Source: Macrolepiota albuminosa
Taxonomy: Eukaryota; Basidiomycota; Agaricomycetes; Agaricales; Agaricaceae
Length of the DNA: 64,000 nucleotides
Direction of reading: 5' to 3'
Assembly: GCA_027475525.1 (NCBI GenBank)
Contig: JAMWFC010000130.1
Coordinates: 1-64,000 of the forward strand
Shown in pieces: positions 9,450-21,386 of the stretch (the stretch's first letter is position 1; every line of letters begins with the position of its first letter). The translations under genes were made by a program, and so were the position numbers. The notes beneath the pieces were generated by a model. That model made no database searches and was not told the DNA's origin. It worked only from the letters and a program-made list of their open reading frames with translations.

Positions 9450-11785
9450 ATGGTCCAAATTTTGGCTTTCCTCGCCATGGCGCCCTACTTCCTCAAGAAC
9501 CTCGTTCCGCGCAGGGAACAGCGCGATCAAGCACGTCCGTTGCTCCAAGTCCTCCTCAGTCTCACGTGGGTTCAGTGGGCGCTGTTCTTCTCGGGGTATG
9601 TTGGCCAGCTCGGCACATCCCCACACTTGCCTAATGCCTGTCCTTTCGTGTCAGATGGCTTGCGTGGACTTGCGATGCCATCGACTTCTTCAGCGTGTCT
9701 CTTAGCGTGTCCCAGCTCCAAACCCAGTTCAACAAATCAACGCACACCATCGTTCGTCGTTTTCGTTTCTATCTTCTGCAATCGATAGAGCCTTAAGTCT
9801 CTTTTTTTTAGACCACTGCTATCACCCTCACACTTCTGTTTCGATCCATTGGTGCTGTATGTTTCTCAGATCCCTCACTAGTTCGTCATTTCGATCTGAG
9901 AAACAGGTCGTGTTTGGGATCCTGTCCGACAGATTTGGCAGGAAATGGCCGTTGGTCGCCAATCTGGTCGTAGTTGCAATCCTACAACTCGGCTGTGGAT
10001 TCGTCAGCACATTCAGTCAGTTCTTGGCGTGTCGATCACTTTTCGGTATAGGAATGGGTGGAATCTGGGGTCTGGCTGCGTCGACGGCTCTCGAGAATTT
10101 GCCGGTAGAGAGTCGTGGCCTTGCAAGCGGAGTGTTGCAACAGGGATATGCTGTCGGCTACCTGCTCGCTGCCTGCATCAATCTGAAGCTTGTGCCCGAA
10201 ACCGACGCGAAATGGCGCAGTCTTTTCTGGACTGGTGCTGGTATTTCCCTTTTCGCGGCCGTGATTAGAGCGTTCCTTCCCGAGAGCGAGGTGTTCTTGC
10301 GAGCCAAGGCGATCGAGAAGGCGAAGGGTACCTCAACCGGGAAGAAAACGAGGGTGTTCATCAGGGAGACAGGGGAGATGCTGAAGCGTCACTGGATTCT
10401 TTGTATCTACGCTGTGTTATTGATGACCGGTAGGCTTTCTGCTACCCACAGCGAGTGCCGTGCCCTGGCCGTTCAGCTGATCATGTTGCACATATAGGTT
10501 TTAACTTCCTGTCCCATGGTTCTCAGGTATGTCCCAATTTTAGGTCGTTTCATGTCATATAACTTGCTTATATTCCTTACAATAGGATCTCTATCCCACG
10601 TATCTTCAACAGTCCAAGAACTTCTCGAGTCATAATGCTACCGTGGCTACAATTATTGGAAACTGCGTATGTGGAACTCCGGCTCGTCTCCGTTTAACTT
10701 TTTTTCTCATGTACCCATTCCCAGGGAGCAATTGCGTAAGTCTATTTATACCTCCTCGATTCCAACTTTGGGACTGATTTATCTCCGGAACAGGGGTGGA
10801 ATGGTTGCGGGATATATTAGCCAATACGCTGGACGACGTCTGACTATCATGTATGCTCGACATATCTTTCTCCGTCCTCTTGAATTGTGCTAAGGCTACT
10901 ATTCCAGTCTCTTTGTATGCCTCATTGGAGGTAAGCCCATCTAATGGTCTTCCAGTAGAAATACAGGTTCCTTGATTGTCTAGCATTCATCCCGCTGTGG
11001 ATCCTCCCGAGTTCCTTCAGTGCGCTCTCCGCAGGCGCCTTCTGTATCCAAGTTGGTGTGCAAGGCGCTTGGGGTGTCGTAAGTTTCCTGAAAAACGTTG
11101 TAACCACGTCACGTATCTGAGTGCCGATAGATACCTATTCAACTTGCGGAGATGTCCCCGCCCGCATTCCGTGCAACCTTTCCTGGGGTCGCGTACCAAC
11201 TCGGTAATGTACGTGCTCCACCAAATATTGTCTTTTCATCTGTATTGTATACTAATTGATCCATGATCCGCATGTTGTAGATGGTTTCATCCGCGGCATC
11301 ACAAATCGAAGCCAGTACGTGATATGATACGTTTGTTGTCTGATCTTTTAATTGATTTGTTGTCTTCTGTCCTTCTTAGCTGGCGGAGATAATTTAAGGA
11401 CGACCATCATGATTAATGGTAAACTGACGGACGTTCCTGATTATGCGACGGTAGGTTATCCTTCCATTTTCTGTGAGTAATCGGAAAATTGAACCCATGG
11501 AAAAGGTCCAAGGCATCTTGATTGGCGTCGTCGCGGCATTTGTTATTTTCATTACCATAATCGGACCAGAGTGCGTCCTTGTATTTTTCTCCATCGTAAC
11601 TTCATTTACGATATTGTCTATCGCATGATGTCAGGAAGCATGGCGCGCATTTCGAGAAGCACAAGGCGGCTTTCGAGGAGGGTGGAGGACGGGATGATGC
11701 ACTATTTGATGACGAGGTGCAGCCTGAGACAAGAGAACACCGGTCTTTGGACGAGAAAGTGAGACCGAGTGTTGATAAGGTTTGA
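9450..11785 (+). CDS. JEN-type carboxylate/H+ symporter (MFS), 15 exons, 501 aa
   Basis: Exons: 9450-9595, 9655-9751, 9812-9856, 9907-10429, 10498-10526, 10586-10666, 10725-10735, 10794-10850, 10908-10930, 10984-11078, 11131-11208, 11281-11314, 11380-11450, 11506-11570, 11635-11785. All introns are GT-AG and all phases agree, giving 1506 nt. The protein is an MFS permease of the JEN (lactate/pyruvate/dicarboxylate) group. Landmarks are WLAWTCDAIDFFSVSLSV in the first helix, SDRFGRKWP in the loop between helices 2 and 3, GIGMGGIWGLAASTALENLP, GLASGVLQQGYAVGYLLAA and PESEVFLRAK. The C-terminal cytosolic tail contains HGAHFEKHKAAFEEG. The family imports monocarboxylates with protons across the plasma membrane and is usually repressed by glucose. 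The start is chosen for phase; an in-frame ATG at 9477 is the alternative. One exon is only 11 nt. Confidence 0.9.
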
Positions 11786-11790
11786 ATAAA
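11785..11790 (+). terminator. AATAAA polyadenylation signal of the transporter gene
   Basis: A canonical AATAAA overlaps the last base of the TGA stop (11783-11785). That is unusually close for a polyadenylation signal, so a later signal may also be used. Confidence 0.5.
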
Positions 11791-12326
11791 GGCGTTTTCT
11801 GTTCGTTGGTGGTTGTGTTGTGACAATGGGCAATGTCTGTTTGAGGTTTTACGACAGGTTTGTACACTATGAGACTTTACATATTCATGAAATCCATTGC
11901 ATCGGATGAATAGTATTAGATGTCAAGAGTCATTTGAAGTACCGCCTGGAGAATTCGACAACTTGAACCCCACGATATCGTGTCTGTCGTATTTTAAATG
12001 TGGGGAGAGAAGAACGGGATTTGCAGATTTGAACTGGGTAGAGAAATGGTGGTGTGTGGTTGGATGATAGACGTGTTCACAGTGTTCAGTAACACAATAC
12101 AATACACGTCCGTTCGCATGGACCTTGACGTGCCGCCGACCATCGTGCGAATCGGGTCTACAGGGCGAATGTCAAATGTTCATCCCAATTGAGTCGGTGC
12201 CTACGACAGGAATGAATGCGTAGCCAGATGAGGAGAACTCAACGTGATGTGATCAATAAAGTAAAGCTACCCTCGTCTTATCTTATCTGCCTTTCCAAGG
12301 GTTCTCCTCCAGCAACTTCAGTTGCA

Positions 12327-12550
12327 ATGGCCAAGTTCAAGGGTGAAAAAGAACAAGGCAAACACCATTGGTGAGTTGACCTAGATTCAGACTGTCTTTG
12401 CACAACTTTGACCCTTGCCGCAGCCCCATTTGTCACAAGACAACAAAAGCATCACTTGTTATAATACACGCATCGTCCCGTGCACCATTCATCCCGAAGT
12501 GGCGAGATGCTGCAAAGCAGGCAGCTTCATCGTCCACTAAGAAGAAGTGA
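12327..12550 (+). CDS. small two-exon protein, 56 aa, with a CPxC motif
   Basis: Exon 1 is 12327-12370, intron 12371-12424 boundary (GTGAGT to CAG), exon 2 is 12424-12550, totalling 171 nt with a TGA stop. The protein starts MAKFKGEKEQGK and is basic at both ends, ending STKKK. It carries HHCPICHK around residues 13-20, a possible zinc-binding knuckle, then a hydrophobic SLVIIHASS segment. I do not recognise the family. In favour of a real gene: an in-phase intron of fungal length, an A at -3 of the ATG, and a compact 5' leader. Against: the small size, and a longer minus-strand ORF (12433-12951) that overlaps it but shows no family features. Confidence 0.45.
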
Positions 12551-12998
12551 ATTCTTGGCTTGGGTTGGCAAATGGGGTGTGTTGTGTTTTTGTGGTGTGT
12601 TGGCCTGCGTGGAATTGGGCAGAGGAGATTTTCAATGTAGCGAGGACTTTCTTTTTTGTTACAGACTTTATTGCCCTGAGAGCAAACCAAAAGATTTAAG
12701 ACGTTGGACTGATGAAACAATTTAAGTATAATCTCAGTGGGCAGTATGAGCACTAAGATGTGTCTCAGAACAGTGGTACGTCGCATAGCTGCTACTGGTG
12801 TCCTTAGTGTACCCCGTAAAACAATCACATCCTCTCCACCCGCACTGCAATCAACTTCACCATATGATCCAGCACGTATTGGAGTGAGAAGCATGTTCGT
12901 TCGACTATGAAAAGAAGTGATAATCTTGCCTGTTATCTGTCTAGTATACATTCAGACATATCCTTGACTTGTAAAACTGACGATTGAAGGTTACGATG

Positions 12999-13152
12999 CA
13001 TATATACTCAATACCGTGCAAGACCATCACTATTATTTCTGGCCTTGAAGATTCCCGTACTTGATGAAAGAACAACATATATACTCAATACCGTGCAAGA
13101 CCATCACTATTATTTCTGGCCTTGAAGATTCCCGTACTTGATGAAAGAACAA
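12999..13152. repeat. perfect 2 x 77-bp tandem duplication
   Basis: Copy 1 is 12999-13075 and copy 2 is 13076-13152, identical, with mismatches immediately outside. Same 77-bp period as the other suspected assembly duplications. Confidence 0.97.
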
Positions 13153-13422
13153 TCACAATTACTGCCTGCAGGAAGACACGTCATCAGCAAGAAAAGCCTA
13201 CATGGTACCATGTCAAGCTACTGCCTCAACCAGCGCGAACATCAGTTTGTACCTCAAGAATGCTAAGCCGTTGGAAAAGAGAAGGCTCGAGTTGCTATCA
13301 GCTCTGAAGAGTAAGCCTAGATTTTCTACGACGAGAGCATGTGAGTAGCTTGCGACAAGGATGATGCACACGGCAAGCCTATATTTCACGATCGTAAGGT
13401 GGAAAGGACCACTACAAGTTCT

Positions 13423-14007
13423 TCATGGCGTAAGAGCAGTATCAGACAAGCCTCGCATTCTTTGCTGTCTTCTGAAGATCTGACAAGTTGTTGGTGAAGC
13501 TGAGACATCTGAAGAATATGACTCAAGAGACCCAAGAAGATTGTGTATCATTTGAAACGCTTTCAAAATATCAAGTATAACGAATGACAAGATGATCATC
13601 AACATCTTCAGTATGACAAAGTGAGTCCACGCAAAGGAGTCATGATACCCCAGATATGTAATGTTTCCGTATAAGCGATCGCAAAGTTCAGCATAACCAT
13701 TATACAGTTTTGGACTATAGAAACAAAAGTCTATGGAGACAATTAGTTGAATAGCCGTCCAGTATTTAAGATTTAGGCTGACCTTTGAGATTCTGGCCAT
13801 GGTATGAATGCTGCCAGCGCAGACGAGGAAAAGAGAAATGCGAAGATCGATGATAGGTCCATGTCGGGGGACGATCCAGCGATCCAAGCGGACCGGTTTT
13901 GCGCCCCTCGCCATTAAATGTATGACCAAGCACTGCCTGCGCAAGAGGGGCGAGATGATCTTGGCCAAAACGACAAATGTTCCACCTGAAGTCGATTTTG
14001 CCACCAT
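13423..14007 (-). CDS. unrecognised ORF, 194 codons, possible membrane-protein relic
   Basis: A minus-strand ORF with two hydrophobic stretches (around residues 50-70 and 130-150) and the phrase GAKPVRLDRWIVPRHG. That phrase vaguely resembles the loop before a helix in fungal MFS permeases, but I cannot place it in a family. No convincing upstream or downstream exons were found. It may be a fragment of a decayed transporter gene or non-coding. Confidence 0.25.
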   Translation of the reverse strand: MVAKSTSGGTFVVLAKIISPLLRRQCLVIHLMARGAKPVRLDRWIVPRHGPIIDLRISLFLVCAGSIHTMARISKVSLNLKYWTAIQLIVSIDFCFYSPKLYNGYAELCDRLYGNITYLGYHDSFAWTHFVILKMLMIILSFVILDILKAFQMIHNLLGSLESYSSDVSASPTTCQIFRRQQRMRGLSDTALTP

Positions 14008-14821
14008 ATCAACCGAAAACGTGATACGTGTCTCTTGTCATCTCGCCTGGTTTTCAACACCTGCAAATAGAATATTCATTTGGCACATTCAACGAGCTTC
14101 ATTGTCTTTGCGGCCTTGTTCAAATAACTTTGGATTAATCTTTCCTCGGACAGGCGTTGTGAACCCCTTTTTTCATGCTCCTCTACTCTTTAGAGTCATC
14201 CGTTAAGGGTACACTCGTCAGTATTGGTTGCGGCTGAAACGGAATTCGAAGTACATAGAAGACATCCATCTTTGAACCCTTTAGAGTTATGCCTTTGTGC
14301 ATTCCTCTGATTCGGTAGAACTGAGTTCAATCGCCAAACAAGAATATCATCGTAATACAATAATAACGCTCACTGGGTTCTATTTGAAGCACAACTCAGG
14401 AGACCATTGGACCATGTGTGAGGAAAGTTATCTTCCTCGAAACCATTCGATCGTTACCGTTCCGAGGCGAGTCTTACCATGTTACCTGTCTCCTAGGTAC
14501 TCATTGTACATCAAATGAGTCAATGATCTACGTTGGGCTTATGGTATGTATTCGAGCTCATTTCTCAATGTTAAGCAATGCGGTAAATCAGTACTTAGAC
14601 ACCTCACAAGGAACAAGTTCCGCGGCACTCGTGTCCTAGACATAAAAACGTTCCTGTCGATTTGTAAAATTGTTTCTCAGGGTCCCACAAGCTATAGACG
14701 TTAAATATACATTTAAAAAAGTCTGACTTCCTACAAAGATGCATAGATACAAGACAGTCCAAAATTACGATATCTCTCCTGTAAGCAGGCGAGAGAAAAA
14801 TGTCTTATAACTTCTGCGCCA
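14008..14821. other. intergenic region with nothing recognised
   Basis: About 0.8 kb with short ORFs only. It probably includes the 3' flank of the HsbA gene (stop at 14822) and decayed sequence. Confidence 0.5.
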
Positions 14822-15538
14822 CTAGGAAAAGGCAGCGATAGCGGGACCGAATGCATTATCGATTTCGGTCTGGAGTTCCTGACCTGCAGCAACGACATCC
14901 GCCTGTTGAACGTCAATATTCCTGCAGAAAAGGCTCAACAAAGGAACTACTTACCGGGGCACAGGCAATGAACGCAGATGCCAAAGCGTCTGTGTCTCGA
15001 TTCAGAGTGGTCAAGTCCTTTTGTACAAGGGCAGAAACCCCCCCGATAGGAATGGATTGGAAGGTAGCTTTGCGTGCGACAATGTCCGTTAAAGATTGTT
15101 GGATGTTGGGTAACAGAGCTTGAAGGTCAGCGAGAATAGCCTGTGCATCACTTTCTCCTATTGGGCAGGCGGCACCCTTGAGCCAGATAACAGTGAGTAT
15201 ACGAGAAAGCGTAATGCAGGAGAACTACCTACATTAACGTCATTTGTAGTAGCAACAAGAGTGTGGTCGAGATTGAGGGCTTCGGTGTGAATGTCCTAAA
15301 TCATAAACGGTATTTCAGGATGACGTACTCATATGCAACCACGAAGGGGAACACATACCAGAGCCTGATGGAGATTTAGGATCTTGCCATCGACCGGGAA
15401 GGCATCGATCGCATTAAGAAGGGCGCTCAGGGCAGGCACGATGTTTGCGTTGATGTCGTTCTCGACCTGGGCGACGGTCGTATGAGCGTATGAGGAAAGG
15501 GCAAGGGAAGCAAGGATGAGGAGATTCTTGAATTGCAT
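14822..15538 (-). CDS. HsbA-family secreted hydrophobic-surface-binding protein, 4 exons, 181 aa
   Basis: Exons on the minus strand: 15538-15359, 15295-15233, 15176-14955 and 14902-14822, all GT-AG and in phase (546 nt). Residues 1-18 are a classical secretion signal (MQFKNLLILASLALSSYA). The mature part is a single HsbA domain: small, alanine- and leucine-rich, helical, with IGGVSALVQKDLTTL and a C-terminal helix ending NAFGPAIAAFS. In the founding Aspergillus protein, HsbA adsorbs to hydrophobic surfaces and can recruit cutinase-type enzymes; in mushrooms such proteins are common in the secretome. For exon 4 the acceptor at 14903-14904 is used. The nearer AG at 14922-14923 would give a stop three codons in. 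The length matches the family. Confidence 0.88.
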
Positions 15539-15815
15539 AGCGAACGGATCTGCTCAGTTCGTAAGGATCCAACGCTTTTTTATAGGCGAAGGCCTGATCG
15601 TTTATAAATCCAATTACTCACAGTTAGGGAAGTGGTTTCAGTAGCCACTGGATCGATGCACGGCAACGGATTACAGCAGTTTTCAGTATCGTGGAGCTCA
15701 CGAGTTCTATTTCAGCCGTCAAGTCGTCTTTTTTTTTTGACAGGTGTACGTTGGGAGACAAGCAGATGAGAAGTCAGCTGTGATTGTTGCTTGACGATAC
15801 CTTTGTCCTTACCTT

Positions 15816-16460
15816 TTAATTCGTGAATTTACGCCCAAAATGTGTTCCTCTTGTGTTATTTTCCACCGCGTCAATTTTCGCTTGCCGGCGTGAAAAGGAA
15901 TGGATCACCTCCAAGGGAACATAGCCATGGATAGGGACACAATCTGAGGATTGCATTCGATAACATTGTATGCATAATCGATTATACACAGCTAGGCTGC
16001 CTAGGCAGCTATGGCACATCACAAGAACTTCGAAATTTCTCACGGCGTATCCAACACTTGGACATCCTTCCTTGATGGCGAGGGTCATGATATAAGTGTG
16101 TGCTTCCTGAGGATTGGGTTTTGACAAAAGGCATGATTCAGTGCCCAGAACAAAAGGTGACTTAAAAGGGTCCAGATGGCGATCGGAAAGAAGGAGACCT
16201 TTCGTTTTAGTAATAGGTGAGAGATACCATTCCAATTTTGATTTTGATGTAAAAAGAACCCGAAGACACAAGATCCGGAGCCTGGACACTCTTGATGACA
16301 GAGTCAATGTCGCAGAAAAAAAGAGGGAATTACTGGCTTTGAAAATATGGTCTGGCAATCTCTGGCTGAATCCGATTTTATTTTGATTGAGGGCAGCCGA
16401 ATTTAGATTCCTCAATGTAATTTTCAGGGAAAACCTGTGTTCAATTTCTACTTTGGACAT
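15816..16460 (-). CDS. unrecognised ORF, 214 codons
   Basis: A single open frame with no recognisable domain, signal peptide or clear membrane helix. It contains several cysteines near residues 150-170. The flanking 250 bp on either side show no exon-like extension. It could be a real orphan gene or a chance ORF; the amino-acid composition does not settle it. Confidence 0.2.
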   Translation of the reverse strand: MSKVEIEHRFSLKITLRNLNSAALNQNKIGFSQRLPDHIFKASNSLFFSATLTLSSRVSRLRILCLRVLFTSKSKLEWYLSPITKTKGLLLSDRHLDPFKSPFVLGTESCLLSKPNPQEAHTYIMTLAIKEGCPSVGYAVRNFEVLVMCHSCLGSLAVYNRLCIQCYRMQSSDCVPIHGYVPLEVIHSFSRRQAKIDAVENNTRGTHFGRKFTN

Positions 16461-16827
16461 TCATCTTGGACTTGTTTACTTGATATGTTTGAATCTGCAA
16501 ACAGACACACCAGGAGATAGATCGTCTAATCAAGAAGAATTATATAAATAACTGTGTCAAGTGCATGTTTTTCCTCCGACAAGCTTTGCATGTCGCTTCC
16601 TTCCTGCTAACTTCATCACAACATTTGTCAGACCTCGCAATTGTACGAAGCCGCATGAGGAACGGGTTTTTTTCATTGTCACTTTTTGACCAGCCGTTGA
16701 TACTTTCGGTCAGTTCTTCTTATACAACGAAGGTGTCTTCCAAGCCTATGCCAAAGTATGCCAGCGCGCTGTGCTTAGTATATATCAATCACAACACTTG
16801 TCCCATCGATAATATTTCTATTGGTTG

Positions 16828-18949
16828 TTACCAACTATCACTACAAATCTCTTTAGTACCCATACCAACCCCATCCCCTCTTGGCAACTGCTTGGAGACG
16901 GCGTTGGTGTTGGAAATCGGTGTGCGGAAAGGAAGGATTAGCAACGGCATCGAAGTTGCTTGCGACTCAATGGAAGTGAAAGATGGGTCCTTGAATGTTT
17001 CCGATGGTGCTTCTAGTTGTCTGGCACGCTCCACGGCCACGGGCGTTTCCCGATCCTTCCCCTCAAGGTCCCGTTTCCATTCACCGTGTCGCTCTGACTC
17101 TCATTCACAGATATAGGGTCCCTTTGGGCATCGAGTAGCCAGAGGGTATAGTAGACATCGCAAACTCGTGGTTACCAGAGATATGCGGCGGTAAAAACGA
17201 TGACGAAGGAGAGGGAAATGGCGAAGATGACTGTGGAACGTCGACACACAAAGAGGAAATCGGACAGCGTCCTGGGTGTGCTGGGCGGTGTATATGGAAT
17301 GAACAATAGTCAGAGAAGAGTGCTTTGGAGCTTACTTAGCGACTCGGTGAAGACTGTGGCCGTGGGTCCTGCAGACAACAATAAGGAAAAAAAGTCAATA
17401 GACAATAAACTGTCAAGACCGCACCTGGCGAATCAGGGTGTAATGCTGAAAACAAAATGCGTCGAGGATCAGCTCTTAGTGTTGGCAAAAAACTCAAGGA
17501 CATACATATATCCACAGCAGTCATTAGGATTTGCGATTCCAGGTCACAAAAAAGGTTGAATTGTTCGCGTCAATCAAACTTTCGAAAAATTATCAGTCAA
17601 GGTAGTGAGATTAGTTGTGTCGCTGACGAATCACTGATGAACACACCGTTTTACACCATGCTATCGTTGCTACGACAAGCGTTGTCTATATGGCTCAGCA
17701 ACGGACTGCTGACAAACAAGCACGTGCCTACCCCAGATCAATTTTTCCGAAAAGCTGCGTTTTACAGTGATGAAGTGATGTTATGTCCGAGTCTTCGTCA
17801 AATTATCGATTCATTTTCTCGATTGCAAGTACCTATTCACTCACCTCCGTTCGTCATACAATGGTAGATGAGCCAGTGAGAAAATCTCTTGTTTACATAT
17901 TCTCACCTTGTGTCTGCCTTCGCTTCTTGAGTCTTGACCGTTTACGTGGTATCTGCGTTGCGTCATTAACATGAGCAGGGCCAAGATCAATAAAAGAGCC
18001 CAGTCTGCAGGATGACTCCACAAACGACGATTATACGAGACAACATCCTTTTAAACTGTATATCCCTGCCATGGCACTTGTAAAAGACTACATGCTTTTC
18101 TGTGTTGACAATCTATTTGAACCGGCGGAGATCGAGCAGGAGAATATGACCATCCTGCAACCTTTCTTATGATGCGTATACATAAGCATCTCACAGCTCG
18201 ATGACGTCCAGGACAAGGGTTTATTTTCTCCTGCTTCGAGAGTTTTTCACCTCGACGGATTCATTTTTCGCGGCGACACCAGACTAGCATGCACATTCAT
18301 GACATGCCTTCATGAACCCAAATAGTGTGCGGTGCGATATTCTTTTGTTGAGACGTTAGTTGCCTGATGTGCTTCAAGCGAATTCGTTCAGGCTGACATT
18401 TGTTTCCATTCCGTGTGACGCTAATAAGTGTACAAAAACTCATTCTCAATTTCTTGTTTATGATAGGTGGTACAGTAGGTAAGTAGATTGTCTGCTGTAT
18501 AAATGTAATTTTTTTTTAACCATGGGCCATAATACATGTCAAAATTTCGGGTTCGACGTTGTCCAAGATAAAGAGCGTGATCAAGACTATGTAGCCCAGG
18601 GTCTCGTCAAGAGTGCTACATGTGAATGTAGGAAGAGGGCAGCCTTACCTTGGTTTGCAGGAAATCAGCCCACCTTTGGAGAACTACCTCCACGGTTTCC
18701 TTCACCTTCGGCCTGTTTCTGGTTGTATACATGTAATAACATTGATACAAAGGAGAAAGGATGGAGTAGACACACCTTCAATTCCAACGCCCATTTGTAT
18801 GGGTGGTAACGGCGCACCTCAAGTGCGCGAGACATGACAGAGCGTGCTTTTCCGATGGAAGATCCACCATTTGATGGATATGATCGAATAGAGGGAGGCA
18901 TTAGCTCCTGAGGTAGTGCATCGGCTTCAAAGGTACTGTCGTGCTTCAT
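16828..18949 (-). CDS. probable multi-exon membrane-protein gene or relic, unrecognised
   Basis: The minus strand shows exon-like pieces. A start-like exon at 18949-18777 (to VRRYHPYKWALELK) is followed by a GT-AG intron to about 18716. A piece ends with a donor near 18648. A helix-like segment (WALLLILALLML) lies near 18000. The last exon, from about 17115, ends SESERHGEWKRDLEG, then a polar tail to the stop at 16828. Hydrophobic stretches followed by a polar tail of about 90 residues recall the multi-pass membrane proteins common in agaricomycetes. I could not build a gap-free model, and several frames contain stops. It may be a pseudogene or need transcript data. Boundaries are approximate. 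Confidence 0.3.
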
Positions 18950-19765
18950 CGGTCACAGAGAGCGAATAGCCAGTGTGGAGTAGTAGAGACTGAGGGCTTA
19001 TATTTCCTTTCCCTTGAATTTGAAAGAATTTTGTCCGTTTCCGTTGATGACGAGATTTTACACGCTATCGGACTTCTGCTCGGGTAATGGATTGCTGGGT
19101 CTTTTTTGGGCTAGTTCTTGGGTCGATCCACATCAGTTAGACTCGACGATCATGACGTATTTCACACATTTGACGATGATGTTTTTATTCCTCCCTTCAA
19201 GAGTCACCAGGCATTGGTACAGTACGGTTGTGGGTACATGGTGCTCAGCTTTCCTTCCTTTGATAACGAGTGTGAGCCCTTTTTCAGACTCACAATCATA
19301 AGGTCGCCGCAGTGCCCAAGGGTCGATTTCTGATCGTGAACACTGTGAAATGATGGTGTGGAACTTGGTGCCTATCTTCGTTGGGCAGTTTGGCATGCCA
19401 TTTGTGCGCATGTCAGCTTTTTTTTTTTTTGACTTTTCTCACGAAATCCGCCTGTGGATTGGTCCTTGTGCAGTGAGGTCTATCATCCTTAATAGTCAAC
19501 TAATTGTACAGCGAGAAAAAACAGCCGTGACATTGTTTTGATGGAGACTCTATCCATTTCGCAGGGAAGAAGCCACAGCTCAAACCTTATGACGATGTAT
19601 ATGAAATCAGTGCATTCTAGAAGATTTGTCTGGGCCCTGGAAAATTCTGATCATTATGGTTCCTAGTTAAGAGGAAAAAGGCAGCATGGTCAAAAGTAGT
19701 AAGCACAAGGCCGAAAGATGATTATCAACACTGAGGGATCGACTCCATGTGATCACCTAAAGCCA
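18950..19765. other. intergenic region before IR1-R
   Basis: Roughly 0.8 kb. A 92-codon minus-strand ORF (19133-19411) is present but unrecognised. Nothing else is supportable. Confidence 0.4.
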
Positions 19766-19865
19766 TGTATGGTTAGCATGACTGGCAAGGTCCTCATTCA
19801 TTGAGGGAATCAAAGTATATATTACATGCTGTTATATCAGACTTGCCGGGGAGGATAGAAGCCAG

Positions 19866-20159
19866 ATGGTGAGGCCACATATGCGAGTGTCACTAGGAGG
19901 TATGACAACGAAGGGGCAAAGCGTGGTTCTCGAAGTTTTGACGAGTGACGCATTGTCAATCAGGATGAACCGCAAATGGAGTAGAAGCGGAGCCCTATGG
20001 AGACTTCAAGAGCGTCAAAGCATAGACAGAATGAAGATTGTCTTTGCTCAGGAGGTAAGGGCACAGTTTGCCCTTTTCATGGCGCTTGCTTTCCAGCTCA
20101 ATGTCGATGAACGCCACCAGTTCGCAGACGCACCAAACTTGACCTATTGTCACATGTGA
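19866..20159 (+). CDS. hypothetical ORF, right-arm copy (97 codons)
   Basis: Counterpart of the ORF at 3151-3447, with a handful of substitutions, upstream of the right-hand KRE6 relic. No family is recognised. Confidence 0.25.
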   Translation: MVRPHMRVSLGGMTTKGQSVVLEVLTSDALSIRMNRKWSRSGALWRLQERQSIDRMKIVFAQEVRAQFALFMALAFQLNVDERHQFADAPNLTYCHM

Positions 20160-20299
20160 CTAATTCATTTGCATCAGCTCGTGCACAAGCACCACTGAGA
20201 CGGACTGAATCGCGGATCGATGCTGCCTGGCGTCAGACGACGAAATCTCAGGCTCGGGGTTGTCCCGGGATTCTGCGCAGCTGCCAAAGTTTGGCAACC

Positions 20300-21386
20300 A
20301 TGACAGTATCAAAGTACCCTCTATCTGATCCCGCTGACGAGGTGGATCTCATGCATGATTTCACAGTGCATGGGATGCGCAAGACGGGGTTTCCATGACG
20401 CGGAATCTCGACGTTGCGGTACTGGTTGGACTCGTGCTCGCGCTACTGTGTCTGGTTGGTGCTCGCTGTTTACAGCAATGAAGCACGCAACTCACGCATC
20501 AGCGCCACAGACCAAGCGCCTGTCCTCTTCCAGATAACCTTTTCAAAGCCAAGACCCACACAAGAAGTACCAGCTTGTCTTCTCCAAAGAGTTAAATGTC
20601 GATGGCATCGATGGCCACTCTTTTTATCCCAGTGACAACCCCTTCTGGGAGGCTGACGATCTCTGGTATGGCACAACCGGCGACCTTGAGTGATACGACC
20701 CTCAGCAGGTCACAACCTGCCACAGCAGTCTAGTTATCACCCTCAACTCCACGTCCAACTCCCAGTCAGGCCTCACCCAAGGCTCAACCACTCCCTTCAC
20801 ACTGGCCTAGAACCACAATCTCGACTATCGCAGCGGCATGATGCAGAGCTAGAACAAGTTTTGCTTTTCCAGTGGTTATATCGAAGTCTCTGTCATCCTT
20901 CCTGGCGCGAATCCAGAGTCAAAAGGGTTACGTGGATATCTGTCTGATACTTTCACCCCCATGCTCATTTTTCCCAGTGTCCCGGCTACCCTGCAATGAC
21001 CGATGGCATGTAGCCGTACACGTGAGTCTTCTTGATTACTACCAGTTACAACTTGCGTGACGTCGGCACGTTTCCTAATAAGACACTCAAAGACCACCGT
21101 CACACTACACTCAGTCGCCTCCAGGAACAGGTAAAACAACGAGTTGAGCTGGCTAAGTGGCCAACGACTCCCGTGGGTCTCTTTTTGCCCTCTTGCACCC
21201 ACCCTCACGCTCCACAGCGCCTGCTCATGTCCTGGTTCCGATCACCCAGGTCCTTCCACCTCTGTCGGCCGCGGCGCCCCAGAAATCGACATTTTCGAAG
21301 CTGAGCACGCCAAGGACACCCGGGTTGGCCATGTCACGTCCATGTCCGCCCAGTTCGCGCCCTTTTCTGCCGAGTACGTCTACTAA
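20300..21386 (+). pseudogene. KRE6/SKN1-family beta-glucan synthesis gene, decayed copy (IR1-R)
   Basis: Same structure as the left-arm relic. A cytosolic N-terminal piece (SKYPLSDPADEVD) is followed by an ATG at 20395 that opens a hydrophobic anchor, then luminal GH16-like blocks in several frames, ending SAEYVY and TAA at 21386. The tryptophan codons expected at GDLE-W-YDP, QS-W-NKF and GM-W-PYT read TGA, TAG and TAG, all explained by G-to-A changes. The E-x-D-x-x-E core is retained (EIDIFE). As the left copy has identical stops, both descend from one already broken gene. Confidence 0.85.

Noticed and set aside
12433..12951. 172-codon minus-strand ORF
   Set aside because: No family features or plausible splice partners. 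It overlaps the in-phase two-exon small gene on the plus strand, which I judged more gene-like.
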